DNA from: Bacteroidia bacterium
GTDB lineage: Bacteria > Bacteroidota > Bacteroidia > AKYH767-A > OLB10
Direction of reading: 5' to 3'
NCBI GenBank assembly: GCA_013001815.1
Contig: JABDLV010000141.1
Coordinates: forward strand, 1 to 48,073
DNA length: 48,073 nt
The notes beneath the pieces were generated by a model that was not told the origin of the DNA, did no database searches, and worked only from the letters and a program-made list of their open reading frames with translations. The first letter of the stretch is position 1, and each line of letters opens with the position of its first letter. Positions 1-8,767 of the stretch are shown piece after piece. Both the position numbers and the translations under genes were made by a program.

Positions 1-48
1 ATTTTTGACGTTAATTTGACAATTAAATTAAACCAAAAAGCGGAGATA

Positions 49-1311
49 ATGAAAAGACTGATCGTAATTTCTCTTTCTGCACTTATGTTGGCTAGTTGTG
101 GTAATAGCAACAATGGACAATTAGTAGCTGTACAAAAGCGACAAAAATGGTTTCAACCAGACCCTTATGGTATGGTTTACATCCCCTCAGGTTCTTATAA
201 CATGGGTCCTAGTGACCAAGATGTTCCTTATGGCTTAACCAGCCAAAGTAGAACGGTTACTGTGCATGCCATGTATATGGATAACACCGAAATTACAAAT
301 AACGAATATCGTCAGTTTGTATATTGGGTTAGAGACTCCATTGCTCACAGATTATTAGGCGAAGACCATATAATAGAGGAAGGAGAATATGGTGAGCGTA
401 TTAATTGGAGAGAAAAAATTAAATGGGACGATGAGGATAATGTTGAAGTCTTAGATGAAATGTTTTTACCAGAGAGTGAACGGTATTATAAGCGTAAAGA
501 AATTGATACACGTAAACTTAACTTTGAATATTTCTGGATTGATTTAAAAGAAGCAGCTAAGAAAACGAACCGTGAACAAGGAAAAATCGATCGTTCTGTA
601 TTTATTAAGAGAGATGTAATTCCTGTATACCCGGATACATTAGCTTGGATTCACGACTATACATATGCGTTTAATGAGCCAATGACTAAAATGTATTTTT
701 GGCATCCTGCATATGATGATTATCCTGTTGTTGGAGTATCATGGAAACAAGCAAGATCTTTTTGCATCTGGAGAACCCAGTTATATTATGATTATTTGAG
801 AGAAACCGGCTCTGCCATTACCAATGAATTTAGATTACCTACAGAATCTGAGTGGGAATATGGTTCAAGAGGTGGCTTAGAAAACTCTCCTTACCCTTGG
901 GGTGGTCCTTATATTAGAAATAGCCGTGGTTGCTTCTTAGGTAACTTTAAACCAATGAGAGGTAATTATATTGATGATGGTGGTTTTTATACTGTTAAAG
1001 TAACTTCTTATTGGCCAAATGATTACGGTTTATATTGCATGGCAGGTAATGTTGCAGAATGGACCAGCAATGCATTTGATGAAAGCGCATATAATTTTAC
1101 ACATGATTTAAATCCTGATTATGAATACGAAGCAAAAGATTCAGACTTACCAGTTCTTAAGCGTAAAGTAATTAGAGGAGGATCATGGAAAGACATAGGA
1201 TATTATCTTCAAACAGGAACTCGTTCTTTTGAATACCAAGACACCGCCAAATGTTATGTTGGGTTCAGATGCGTTCAAAGTTTCTTAGGTAGAGATAAAT
1301 CTGACTTTTAA
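49..1311 (+). CDS. gldK: GldK, T9SS/gliding lipoprotein
   Basis: Outer-membrane lipoprotein of the T9SS ring (PorK in Porphyromonas), which works with GldN. The ATG at 49 gives a lipoprotein signal peptide with lipobox LASC about 17-20 residues in; an in-frame TTG at 16 would put 11 hydrophilic residues before it and is not preferred. The mature part has the formylglycine-generating-enzyme (SUMF1) fold seen across the GldJ/GldK family: PYGMVYIPSG near the N-terminus, then FRLPTESEWEYGSRGG, GLYCMAGNVAEWTS, RGGSWKD and a terminal GFRCVQ. The family uses this fold structurally; I do not infer a modifying enzyme. It is first in the gldKLMN run, 60 bp before gldL. Recognition rests on the motifs and the exact gene order. 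Confidence 0.95.
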   Translation: MKRLIVISLSALMLASCGNSNNGQLVAVQKRQKWFQPDPYGMVYIPSGSYNMGPSDQDVPYGLTSQSRTVTVHAMYMDNTEITNNEYRQFVYWVRDSIAHRLLGEDHIIEEGEYGERINWREKIKWDDEDNVEVLDEMFLPESERYYKRKEIDTRKLNFEYFWIDLKEAAKKTNREQGKIDRSVFIKRDVIPVYPDTLAWIHDYTYAFNEPMTKMYFWHPAYDDYPVVGVSWKQARSFCIWRTQLYYDYLRETGSAITNEFRLPTESEWEYGSRGGLENSPYPWGGPYIRNSRGCFLGNFKPMRGNYIDDGGFYTVKVTSYWPNDYGLYCMAGNVAEWTSNAFDESAYNFTHDLNPDYEYEAKDSDLPVLKRKVIRGGSWKDIGYYLQTGTRSFEYQDTAKCYVGFRCVQSFLGRDKSDF

Positions 1312-1371
1312 TCACTATATTTAATTTTAGAATTCAACTGATTGTTTAACTGAGAAAAAATTTTTAACACT

Positions 1372-2190
1372 ATGGGAATCGCACAAATAACACAAGGAAA
1401 GAAATTTAAAAACTTCATGGCCAAGCTCTATGGATGGGGTGCATCTATTGTACTTATCGGAGCCATGTTTAAAATACAACACTGGAAAGGTGCAGGTATC
1501 ATGCTTGTTGTAGGTCTTTCTGTTGAAGCTATAATTTTCTTTTTCTCTGCGTTTGAACCACCACATGAGGAAGTGGATTGGTCATTAGTATATCCTGAAT
1601 TAGCAGGTATTGATGAGCCGGGACAAGCAAAGAAAAAAATATCAACTGACCCTGTTGCACAGGAGTTAGACAAATTATTAGGTGAAGCTAATATTGGTCC
1701 GGACTTAATTCAAAGCTTAGGTTCAGGTCTTACATCATTAAGTGATAGCACTTCACAACTTTCTGATTTAACAGATGCAAACGTTGCTACAAAAGAGTAT
1801 GTAGATAACGTTAGTAATGCTTCTAAATCAATTTCTGAATTATCAAGTTCATATGCCAATGCATCTAATGCAATGGAAAACTTAAGCTCTGCTTCTGAAG
1901 ATGTTAAAATGTACAATGAACAAGTGCAAAACGCAGGTAAAAACTTAGCGGCATTAAATGCTGTTTATGAATTGCAATTGCAAGACACTAATGAGCACAT
2001 GAAAGAAACATCTCGTTTCTATGAAGGTATTAATGAGTTAATGGGCAACCTTCAATCTTCATTGGATGACACTAAACGTTATAAAACTGAAGTGGGTCAA
2101 TTGGCTAACAATCTTTCTAGTTTAAATACTGTTTACGGCAACATGTTAAGTGCAATGAACGTTAATGTTCCTGCAAACCAACCAGCGTAA
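1372..2190 (+). CDS. gldL: GldL, T9SS/gliding motor inner-membrane protein
   Basis: Inner-membrane protein that, with GldM, forms the proton-driven motor of the T9SS and gliding machinery. The first 62 residues hold two transmembrane helices (about 20-33 and 42-60) joined by a short FKIQHWKG loop. The second helix carries a buried glutamate (Glu52), the position expected for the conserved motor glutamate, and the loop has Lys34 and His37. After FEPPHEEVDWSLVYPEL comes a long cytoplasmic tail rich in Ser/Asn/Leu and likely coiled coil (about 100-265). Length (272 aa) is normal for the family. The gene lies between gldK and gldM with no other promoter evident. Confidence 0.95.
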   Translation: MGIAQITQGKKFKNFMAKLYGWGASIVLIGAMFKIQHWKGAGIMLVVGLSVEAIIFFFSAFEPPHEEVDWSLVYPELAGIDEPGQAKKKISTDPVAQELDKLLGEANIGPDLIQSLGSGLTSLSDSTSQLSDLTDANVATKEYVDNVSNASKSISELSSSYANASNAMENLSSASEDVKMYNEQVQNAGKNLAALNAVYELQLQDTNEHMKETSRFYEGINELMGNLQSSLDDTKRYKTEVGQLANNLSSLNTVYGNMLSAMNVNVPANQPA

Positions 2191-2222
2191 ACTTTTCTAA
2201 CCAAAACTAAAACCAAAGAAAG

Positions 2223-3815
2223 ATGGCAGGAGGAAATTTATCACCACGACAAAAGATGATAGGCTTAATGTACTTAGTGCTTACCGCACTTTTGGCATTA
2301 AACGTATCTAAAGAAATCATAAATGCATTTGTAACCGTAAATGACAGCTTAGAAGCTTCTAACGCAAACATTGAGGTTAAAAACCAAAAGACCTATGCTG
2401 ATTTTGCAAAGGCTATGCAAAATGATGCAGAAAAAACGAAACCATTTAAAGCACAAGCTGATAAAATAAAAACCTTGAGCGACAACATGGTTAAATACAT
2501 TGAAAATGTTAAAACCGAATTAGTAAATCAAGTAGAAGGTGTAGACGAAGGTGGAGAAACACCGGCAATAGCTGATATTAAAAAGAAAGACGAATACGAT
2601 ACATCTACAAACTACTTATGCGGTGAAGATGTTGAGGGTAAAAGTGGAAAAGCTGCTGAATTAAAAACTGCTTTGGAAAAATTTAAAACAGAAGTAATTG
2701 CAGCGTTCGATTCTACTGATGACAAAAATAAATTTAAACCCATTTTACAAAGTTCAATTTTTACTGAAGATCCAGATCCGGAATCAAAGGCATATAAAAC
2801 TGAAGGTAAAAGAACATGGGAAATGAAAAACTTTTATCACAACCCGGTTGTTGCATGTGTTACACTGTTAACCAAAATGCAAACGGACGTAAGAAACATT
2901 GAGTCTGAAACAACCAACTATCTACTTTCATCTATTTCTGCAGCAGATTTTAAATTTGATGCATTACAAGCAAGAGTTATTGCCCCTACAAGTTATGTAA
3001 TGACAGGACAAACGTATGAAGCAGACGTTTTCTTAGCTGCGTTTAGTTCTACAGCAGACCCTGAAATAGTTGTTGGCGGGAACACATTACCAGTTGAAAA
3101 CGGTTTGGGTAAATTTACAGCTAGACCTTCTTCTCCTGGAGTTAAAAAATGGAACGGAGTAATTAAAGTTAAAAAGCCGGATAATACATTTGAAGATTAT
3201 CCATTTGAAGCAGAATATACGGCAGCATTACCAACCTCTGTTGTTTCACCTACAAGAATGAATGTATTTTATATTGGTGTAGATAATCCTGTTGCTATTT
3301 CAGTGCCAGGTGTTGCAAGCAATAACGTAAAACCATCTATTTCTGGTGGTGGCGGAACCTTAAGCCCAGATGGCAAAGGAGGTTTTATTTGTAAAGTAAA
3401 ACAACAAGGAATTGCAAAAGTTTCTGTTAATGCTGTTTTAGATGGCGGTACAAAAAACATGGGAACGCATGAGTTTCGTGTAAAAAGAGTACCAGATCCC
3501 GTTGCAAAAGTTGCAGGTAAAAAAGGCGGTAAAATTGCTAAAAGCGTATTGGCTGCTCAACCGGCTATTATTCCTGTAATGGAAAACTTTGACTTTGAAT
3601 TATATTTTAAAGTTACTGAGTTTGAAATGAGCAGGTTTGGTAAAGGTAGAGACCCAATTACTATCAGAACAAAAGGAAACAAACTTACGAGTGAAATGAA
3701 AAAAGTTATTTCATCTTCCAGATCAGGCGATAAAATTTATTTTGAATACATTAAAGCTGTTGGTCCGGATGGTGCTCCACGAAGATTAAGTAGTGTAAAC
3801 TTTGCGATACAGTAG
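2223..3815 (+). CDS. gldM: GldM, T9SS/gliding motor periplasmic shaft protein
   Basis: Partner of GldL. It has one N-terminal transmembrane helix and a long periplasmic part that reaches the GldK/GldN ring and is thought to transmit motor movement. The N-terminus MAGGNLSPRQKMIGLMYLVL is the family signature: a short cytoplasmic stretch, then a helix (about 13-30). A helical region follows, then beta-rich domains (from about residue 250, including ARVIAPTSYVMTGQTYEADVFLAAFSST and later FYIGVDNPVAISVPG). The C-terminus (FDFELYFKVTEFEMSRFGKG onward) is the typical end domain. 530 aa is the usual length. It starts 32 bp after gldL and is 25 bp ahead of gldN. Confidence 0.95.
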   Translation: MAGGNLSPRQKMIGLMYLVLTALLALNVSKEIINAFVTVNDSLEASNANIEVKNQKTYADFAKAMQNDAEKTKPFKAQADKIKTLSDNMVKYIENVKTELVNQVEGVDEGGETPAIADIKKKDEYDTSTNYLCGEDVEGKSGKAAELKTALEKFKTEVIAAFDSTDDKNKFKPILQSSIFTEDPDPESKAYKTEGKRTWEMKNFYHNPVVACVTLLTKMQTDVRNIESETTNYLLSSISAADFKFDALQARVIAPTSYVMTGQTYEADVFLAAFSSTADPEIVVGGNTLPVENGLGKFTARPSSPGVKKWNGVIKVKKPDNTFEDYPFEAEYTAALPTSVVSPTRMNVFYIGVDNPVAISVPGVASNNVKPSISGGGGTLSPDGKGGFICKVKQQGIAKVSVNAVLDGGTKNMGTHEFRVKRVPDPVAKVAGKKGGKIAKSVLAAQPAIIPVMENFDFELYFKVTEFEMSRFGKGRDPITIRTKGNKLTSEMKKVISSSRSGDKIYFEYIKAVGPDGAPRRLSSVNFAIQ

Positions 3816-3840
3816 CTTTAAGCTCTAAAAAGGGGGAATT

Positions 3841-4695
3841 ATGAAAAAAATTATTTTATTCTTATTAGTTGTATGTTTTGTTGGCATAGACATTAACTCT
3901 GCACAAGCACAAAATGTATTAGATGGTGTTTATGTAAAAGAACATGCTCAATTTAGACGAGTAGTACCATTTGCTCATTTAAGAGAAGCAGATGTGATGT
4001 GGTCTAAAAGAATATGGAGAGTTATAGATTTAGATGAGAAATTGAATCTTCCTTTTAGATACCCTGCAAGTAAGAGTATGGCAGATAGAGCATCATTAAT
4101 TGATGTTATTATGGATGCTGTTGAAGAAGGTACTTTAACTGCATATAGCTCTATTGATGATGAATTTACATTGCAATTAACCAAAGATGAAATTGAAAAA
4201 GTTGGCGGTGCAGGTGTTGATTCTACTCAAATTACAGATCCAGACCCTCCTTACTTAACAAGAGATACTGTTATTAAAAGAGAATTTTCCAGAGATAAAG
4301 TAATTGCTTATCGTATTAAGGAAGATTGGTTTTTTGACAAGCAACGTTCTGTTATAGAAAGTAGACTAATTGGAATTGCTCCAATGATGTATGCCGAAGA
4401 TGACCAGGGAGAAATTAGAGAAGGAAACATTAGAATTCCACTGTTTTGGATATACTATCCTGAAGCAAGAAATATGTTGGTAAATGCAGAAGTGTATAAC
4501 AGAGGAAATGATGCAGAAAGAAGAACCTACGATGATGTATTTCAAAAAAGAATGTTCAATAGCTATATCTTTAAAGAATCTAATGTATTTGACAGAAGAA
4601 TTGAAGAATACAAAACAGGAATAGATGCTTTATTAGAAGCAGAAAGAATTAAGCACGAGATTATAAATCTTGAGCACGATTTATGGGAGTTTTAA
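3841..4695 (+). CDS. gldN: GldN, T9SS/gliding periplasmic ring protein
   Basis: Periplasmic protein that forms the ring with GldK (PorN in Porphyromonas). It has a Sec signal peptide (MKKIILFLLVVCFVG, cleavage likely after AQA), then conserved stretches VLDGVYVKEHAQFRRVVPFAHLREADVMW, KRIWRVIDL and PLFWIYYPEARNML, ending in an Arg/Glu-rich helix and DLWEF. The G-rich run at 3832-3836 four bases before the ATG is one of the few Shine-Dalgarno-like sequences in the window. It is the last gene of the run and is followed by a terminator hairpin. Length (284 aa) is typical. Confidence 0.94.
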   Translation: MKKIILFLLVVCFVGIDINSAQAQNVLDGVYVKEHAQFRRVVPFAHLREADVMWSKRIWRVIDLDEKLNLPFRYPASKSMADRASLIDVIMDAVEEGTLTAYSSIDDEFTLQLTKDEIEKVGGAGVDSTQITDPDPPYLTRDTVIKREFSRDKVIAYRIKEDWFFDKQRSVIESRLIGIAPMMYAEDDQGEIREGNIRIPLFWIYYPEARNMLVNAEVYNRGNDAERRTYDDVFQKRMFNSYIFKESNVFDRRIEEYKTGIDALLEAERIKHEIINLEHDLWEF

Positions 4696-4716
4696 TACCA
4701 GATAAAACATTTCCAG

Positions 4717-4749
4717 CCCCGGTTTATTTATTTAAATCGGGGTTTTTTT
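4717..4749 (+). terminator. Rho-independent terminator after gldKLMN
   Basis: The arms CCCCGGTTTA (4717-4726) and TAAATCGGGG (4733-4742) pair with one G-T wobble over ten positions, with a six-base loop, followed by seven T (4743-4749). It starts 21 bp after the gldN stop. The T-run is only on the plus strand, so it terminates gldKLMN. The T-run overlaps the stop codon of the opposing OsmC gene at 4748-4750. Confidence 0.9.
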
Positions 4750-5155
4750 ATGGGTAATTGAAACGAACCGTTTGAATTAAATTGGGATGTACACTTTTTG
4801 CTACCGGACAATTGAGAGCTGCGGATTCTAATAATTGTTTTTGCTTATCATCCAATGTACTGTTGGCCACATTAATTTCAATTACCACCTCTCCTACCCT
4901 TCTTGGGTTCTGCTCCATTATTTTAGTTACGTCTATGGCAGTTCCATCAATAGATACGCTAAGGTCTCTGGCTTTTATTCCCATAATTGTTACCATGCAT
5001 GTACCTAGAGCTGCAGCCAAGGTATCTGTTGGAGAAAAAGCTTCTCCCTTGCCATTGTTATCTGTTGGAGCATCCGTCAGCAAAACGTTGCCGGATTTAA
5101 TATGGGTTGATTCGCAACGCAAATCGCCTTTATATGTAGTTGAAATTGTGGGCAT
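4748..5155 (-). CDS. OsmC/Ohr-family protein
   Basis: Small thiol-based peroxidase-like protein of the OsmC superfamily (YhfA-like branch), probably cytoplasmic, with a role in organic hydroperoxide defence or related thiol chemistry. The two family cysteines are visible: Cys53 in LGTCMVTIMG and Cys116 in LNCPVAKSVHP. The FSPTDTLAAALGTC helix and the R85-V-G-E strand region fit the fold. I chose the ATG at 5155 (135 aa); the in-frame TTG at 5197 would add 14 residues absent from the family core. It stands alone, convergent with gldN and divergent from the gene at 5299. Substrate is not predictable from sequence. Confidence 0.85.
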   Translation of the reverse strand: MPTISTTYKGDLRCESTHIKSGNVLLTDAPTDNNGKGEAFSPTDTLAAALGTCMVTIMGIKARDLSVSIDGTAIDVTKIMEQNPRRVGEVVIEINVANSTLDDKQKQLLESAALNCPVAKSVHPNLIQTVRFNYP

Positions 5156-5286
5156 TATATATAAAAATTGATTTTTATTAATCTCTAAAATAGGCAAACA
5201 TTAAGCCTTTTTACTGCGTTATTACATTAACACATATTGATTTTAGTAAATTACTCATCACTAAAGCATTATATTCAGCTAATTGT

Positions 5287-5294
5287 TAATTTTG
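5287..5294 (+). promoter_or_regulatory. Bacteroidota -7 box (TAATTTTG) before the 5299 gene
   Basis: The sequence TAATTTTG matches the Bacteroidota -7 consensus TAnnTTTG exactly and ends four bases before the ATG at 5299. No TTG lies at the usual 19-21 bp upstream spacing (the nearest, 5237-5239, is too far). If functional, transcription would start at or very near the ATG, giving a leaderless or nearly leaderless mRNA. Confidence 0.45.
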
Positions 5295-5298
5295 TAGC

Positions 5299-6063
5299 AT
5301 GCAAAAGATTTTTCTTCTGAGTTTAGTTTTGGCTTTGTTTGCCGCTGATTTGTCGGCCCAAACTATTATTGATGAGAATGAAGACTATAAGCCTGTATTA
5401 TATAGAAATGAATACAGCTTTGGATTCATGTTGCATTCAAATGGCTGGGGTATAAACTTTAACAGAGGCAAACATATTACAGGATACAAAAAAAGAATGT
5501 TTGAGTTTGATTTCGTTGGAATGAAACACCCAAAGGAAGTGAAAACGCTTCAAAATGAAAACGCTAAGTCTTATGTGTATGGAAAACTAAATACATTTAG
5601 CATTCTAAGATCTTCCATAGGTGAACAAAAACTGTTGTACAGCAGAAATACAAGACAAGGTGTTGAAGTTCGATTGAATTATGCTGTAGGAGCTTCTTTC
5701 GGGATTACTAAACCGGTTTACTTAGAAATTCTTGTACCAATTGATAAAGTTCAACCTGTAGATACTTTTCCGAGTGCACGAATTGAAGTGCAAAAGTATG
5801 ATCCGGATGAACACTTCACCAATAATATAGTTGGACGTGCAAATTTCTTTAATGGAATTGATGAATTAGATTTGCATCCGGGATTGCATGGAAAATTAGC
5901 TATAAGCTTTGGTTATGGCTATTTAGATGATGATGTAAAGGCACTTGAAACAGGAATGACAATAGATTTGTATCCAAAAGATATTCCAATCATGGCCTTG
6001 ATTGATAATAATTCTGTTTATTTTAATTTTTACTTCAAATTATTGTACGGCCGAAAATGGTAG
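5299..6063 (+). CDS. Predicted outer-membrane beta-barrel protein, conserved hypothetical
   Basis: I do not recognise a named function. The protein has a Sec signal peptide (MQKIFLLSLVLALFAADLSAQ, cleavage likely after SAQ) and a mature part of alternating short amphipathic strands: NEYSFGFMLHSNGWGINF, RMFEFDFVGM, VRLNYAVGASFGI, LAISFGYGYL and a last strand VYFNFYFKLLYGRKW. This pattern suits a small outer-membrane barrel of about 230 residues. It starts at a TAATTTTG box and lies 32 bp ahead of lipA, so it is probably cotranscribed with lipA and gapA. Nothing in its sequence connects it to lipoylation. Confidence 0.7.
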   Translation: MQKIFLLSLVLALFAADLSAQTIIDENEDYKPVLYRNEYSFGFMLHSNGWGINFNRGKHITGYKKRMFEFDFVGMKHPKEVKTLQNENAKSYVYGKLNTFSILRSSIGEQKLLYSRNTRQGVEVRLNYAVGASFGITKPVYLEILVPIDKVQPVDTFPSARIEVQKYDPDEHFTNNIVGRANFFNGIDELDLHPGLHGKLAISFGYGYLDDDVKALETGMTIDLYPKDIPIMALIDNNSVYFNFYFKLLYGRKW

Positions 6064-6095
6064 GTAAACCTAACTACCATAATCACTAATTGTAT

Positions 6096-6971
6096 ATGTC
6101 AGAAAAGGAAACAATAACTCGGGAGAAACCTAATTATAAAAAACCTAGTTGGTTAAAAGTTAAATTACCAACAGGTAAAGAATATAAAAAGGTTAGAAGT
6201 CTTGTTAGTACTCACAAGTTGCATACCATTTGCGAAAGTGGCAACTGTCCGAATATGGGAGAATGTTGGGGTGCCGGTACAGCTACATTTATGATTCTCG
6301 GAAATATTTGTACACGCTCTTGTGGATTCTGCGCAGTAGCAACCGGTAGACCAAAAGCAGTTGACTTAGAAGAGCCTAAGCGCGTAGCAGATTCTGTTAA
6401 ACTGATGAGTGTAAAACACTGTGTAATTACTTCGGTAGACAGAGATGACTTAAAAGATGGAGGCGCAAATATTTGGGCTGAAACAATTAGAGAAGTTCGA
6501 AAAATATCACCTGGCACAACTATGGAAACCTTAATTCCTGACTTTAAAGGTGAAATGGAAAATTTACAAATTGTTATTGATGAAGCACCTGAAATTATTT
6601 CACATAATTTAGAAACGGTAAGAAGACTTACTAAACAAGTTCGCATACAAGCTAAATATGACAGAAGTCTTGATGTTTTGAAATACATTTCAAATGCAGG
6701 TATTAGAACAAAATCAGGAGTAATGCTTGGCTTAGGCGAAACCCATGATGAAGTTTTAGAAACAATGGATGATTTAATTAATTCAGGGGTTCATGTTTTA
6801 ACTCTGGGCCAATATTTACAACCCACCCCAAAACATTTAGTTGTTGAAGAGTTTATTACCCCAGAACTTTTTTCAGAGTACAAGGAAATAGGCTTAAAAA
6901 AAGGGTTTAAGTATGTAGAAAGCGGACCACTGGTGCGTTCATCATACCATGCAGAAAAACATTTAGCATAA
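6096..6971 (+). CDS. lipA: Lipoyl synthase LipA
   Basis: Radical-SAM enzyme that inserts two sulfurs into octanoylated carrier domains of pyruvate and 2-oxoglutarate dehydrogenases and of GcvH. Both iron-sulfur motifs are present: the auxiliary cluster CX4CX5C (Cys46, Cys51, Cys57, in [12 protein letters not shown]) and the radical-SAM CX3CX2C (Cys72, Cys76, Cys79, in CTRSCGFC). The C-terminal RSSYH motif that completes the auxiliary cluster is also present ([11 protein letters not shown]). I chose the ATG at 6096 (291 aa) over an in-frame TTG at 6090. It sits 19 bp ahead of gapA. Confidence 0.97.
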   Translation: MSEKETITREKPNYKKPSWLKVKLPTGKEYKKVRSLVSTHKLHTICESGNCPNMGECWGAGTATFMILGNICTRSCGFCAVATGRPKAVDLEEPKRVADSVKLMSVKHCVITSVDRDDLKDGGANIWAETIREVRKISPGTTMETLIPDFKGEMENLQIVIDEAPEIISHNLETVRRLTKQVRIQAKYDRSLDVLKYISNAGIRTKSGVMLGLGETHDEVLETMDDLINSGVHVLTLGQYLQPTPKHLVVEEFITPELFSEYKEIGLKKGFKYVESGPLVRSSYHAEKHLA

Positions 6972-6990
6972 TTTTTAATTATTCTTTAGA

Positions 6991-8007
6991 ATGGGTACTA
7001 CAAAAACAGCCATCAATGGCTTTGGAAGAATTGGCAGAGTTACTTTTAGAAATGCGATTAGTAAAAATAATGGCATAGATGTAGTAGCGATTAATGATTT
7101 AACTTCTACTGAAACACTAGCACATTTATTAAAGTATGATTCTGTTCACGGAAAATTTGACGGGGAAGTTTCAGCTAAGGCAAACGAACTAATTGTAAAT
7201 GGAAACCATATACCTGTTTACGCAGAACGCGATCCTGCTAGTTTAAATTGGAGCAAGCATGATGTTGACGTTGTGCTAGAATCTACCGGACTATTTAGAA
7301 CCGAAGAAACTGCTGGCAAGCACTTAGAAGCTGGTGCGAAAAAAGTAATCATAACAGCACCGGCAAAAGGAAACATAAAGTCAGTTGTATTGGGTGTTAA
7401 TGATTCCATTTTGGATGGAAGTGAAAAAATAATTAGCAATGCCTCTTGCACCACAAACAGTGTTGCACCAATGCTAAAAATTATATTGGATCATTGGGGA
7501 ATTGAAACAGCATTCATCACTACCATTCATGCATATACGGGAGATCAAAGATTGCATGATGCACCTCATAAAGATTTAAGAAGAGCAAGAGCTGCAGCTA
7601 ACTCAATCATTCCAACAACAACCGGTGCTGCTAAAGCAGTAACTAATATTTTTCCAAAACTAGATGGTAAAATTGGTGGAGCAGGAATCAGAGTTCCGGT
7701 AATTGACGGCTCACTAACAGACTTAACTATTTTCACAACAAGTCAGGTAACACCAGAAGAGATTAATAATAAATTCAAAAATGCTGCAAATGGTGAATTG
7801 AAAGGAATATTAGAATTTACTTCTGATCCAATTGTATCAACTGATATAATTGGAAATAGCCATTCTTGTATTTTTGATTCTCAATTAACCAGCGTGATTG
7901 GAAATATGATTAAAATAGTTGGCTGGTACGACAATGAAAATGGATATTCTTGCCGTTTAGTTGATTTGGTACAAAAAGTATCAAAAATGCAATCCGTTAC
8001 ACTGTAA
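6991..8007 (+). CDS. gapA: Glyceraldehyde-3-phosphate dehydrogenase, type I
   Basis: Glycolytic and gluconeogenic enzyme converting glyceraldehyde 3-phosphate to 1,3-bisphosphoglycerate with NAD. The N-terminal NAD-binding motif is NGFGRIGR. The active site is SNASCTTNS with Cys153, and the partner histidine is His180 in TTIHAYTGDQ. The substrate-binding AAANSIIPTTTGAAKA and the end motif WYDNENGYSCRLVDL are intact. 338 aa is normal. Its last 11 bases overlap the end of the opposing lpxH gene, so no terminator fits between the two. Confidence 0.97.
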   Translation: MGTTKTAINGFGRIGRVTFRNAISKNNGIDVVAINDLTSTETLAHLLKYDSVHGKFDGEVSAKANELIVNGNHIPVYAERDPASLNWSKHDVDVVLESTGLFRTEETAGKHLEAGAKKVIITAPAKGNIKSVVLGVNDSILDGSEKIISNASCTTNSVAPMLKIILDHWGIETAFITTIHAYTGDQRLHDAPHKDLRRARAAANSIIPTTTGAAKAVTNIFPKLDGKIGGAGIRVPVIDGSLTDLTIFTTSQVTPEEINNKFKNAANGELKGILEFTSDPIVSTDIIGNSHSCIFDSQLTSVIGNMIKIVGWYDNENGYSCRLVDLVQKVSKMQSVTL

Positions 8008-8767
8008 CGATTTCTGTATTCTCTTTTAGAGAGTTTAACTCTAGCTTTTCTCCATCAAATACAGCATACGTGTAGAAGCTAATCCAATCACCCAAGTTTA
8101 TATAGGTCGAGCCTTGGCCCAAATTCTTGTTGATGGGTAGATGACGATGCCCAAAAACAAAATAATCAAAGTGTTCTTTTTTTAACATGTCTTTGCAATA
8201 GATGTATAACCACTCTTTGTCATCACCTAAATACTTTTCTTCAATTCCAGTTGCACCCCTACTCCTTCTGCTCCAATAATTAGCCAAACCTATTCCAAAA
8301 TTTGGATGTAATCTTGCAAACAGCCATTGGCAAATCTTATTAGCAAATACTTTTTTTATGAATTTATAACCTTGGTCTCCAGGTCCTAAACCATCGCCAT
8401 GTCCAATATAAAATTTCTTTCCTCCAATTTCTCTGGTAATGGGTTCGCGATAAAGTTTAACACCAATTTCTTTTGTTAAATAATCGAACGTCCACATATC
8501 GTGATTACCGGTAAAGTAATGAATGGGAATACCCGCATCTGCAATTTCTGCCAGTTTACCTAATATTCTAACATAGCCTCTTGGAACAACCGTTTTATAT
8601 TCAAACCAAAAATCAAAAACATCTCCCAGAATAAACAGCTCTTCTACATCAGGTAAAATACTATCCAGCCATTCAACAATTTTCATCTCGCGCTCTTTAC
8701 TGGCTTTTTCATTAGGTATTCCTAAATGAAAATCAGATAAAAAATATATTTTTCCTTTGCTAAGCAT
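7997..8767 (-). CDS. lpxH: UDP-2,3-diacylglucosamine diphosphatase (LpxH-type)
   Basis: Peripheral inner-membrane metallophosphatase of lipid A synthesis that hydrolyses UDP-2,3-diacylglucosamine to lipid X and UMP. The calcineurin-like metal motifs are all visible: DFHLG (Asp12, His14), GDVFDFW (Asp49), GNHD (Asn88, His89), GHGD (His123) and GHRH (His207, His209). The segment from about 135 to 185, with ARLHPNFGIGLANYWSRRSR, matches the helical cap of LpxH. Its ATG immediately follows the TAG of the M1 peptidase gene, so it is the last gene of the six-gene operon. The 3' end overlaps gapA by 11 bp. Confidence 0.88.
   Translation of the reverse strand: MLSKGKIYFLSDFHLGIPNEKASKEREMKIVEWLDSILPDVEELFILGDVFDFWFEYKTVVPRGYVRILGKLAEIADAGIPIHYFTGNHDMWTFDYLTKEIGVKLYREPITREIGGKKFYIGHGDGLGPGDQGYKFIKKVFANKICQWLFARLHPNFGIGLANYWSRRSRGATGIEEKYLGDDKEWLYIYCKDMLKKEHFDYFVFGHRHLPINKNLGQGSTYINLGDWISFYTYAVFDGEKLELNSLKENTEIVTV

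Noticed and set aside
16-48. TTG/GTG extended starts for gldK, lipA, ung, tag, osmC and the PorP at 28453
   Set aside because: Each has a nearby ATG that gives a proper signal peptide or the normal family N-terminus. Only the Omp85 gene lacks such an ATG.
49-1311. GldK as an active sulfatase-modifying (formylglycine-generating) enzyme
   Set aside because: The fold is shared by the GldJ/GldK structural proteins, and its position ahead of gldLMN identifies it as the T9SS lipoprotein.
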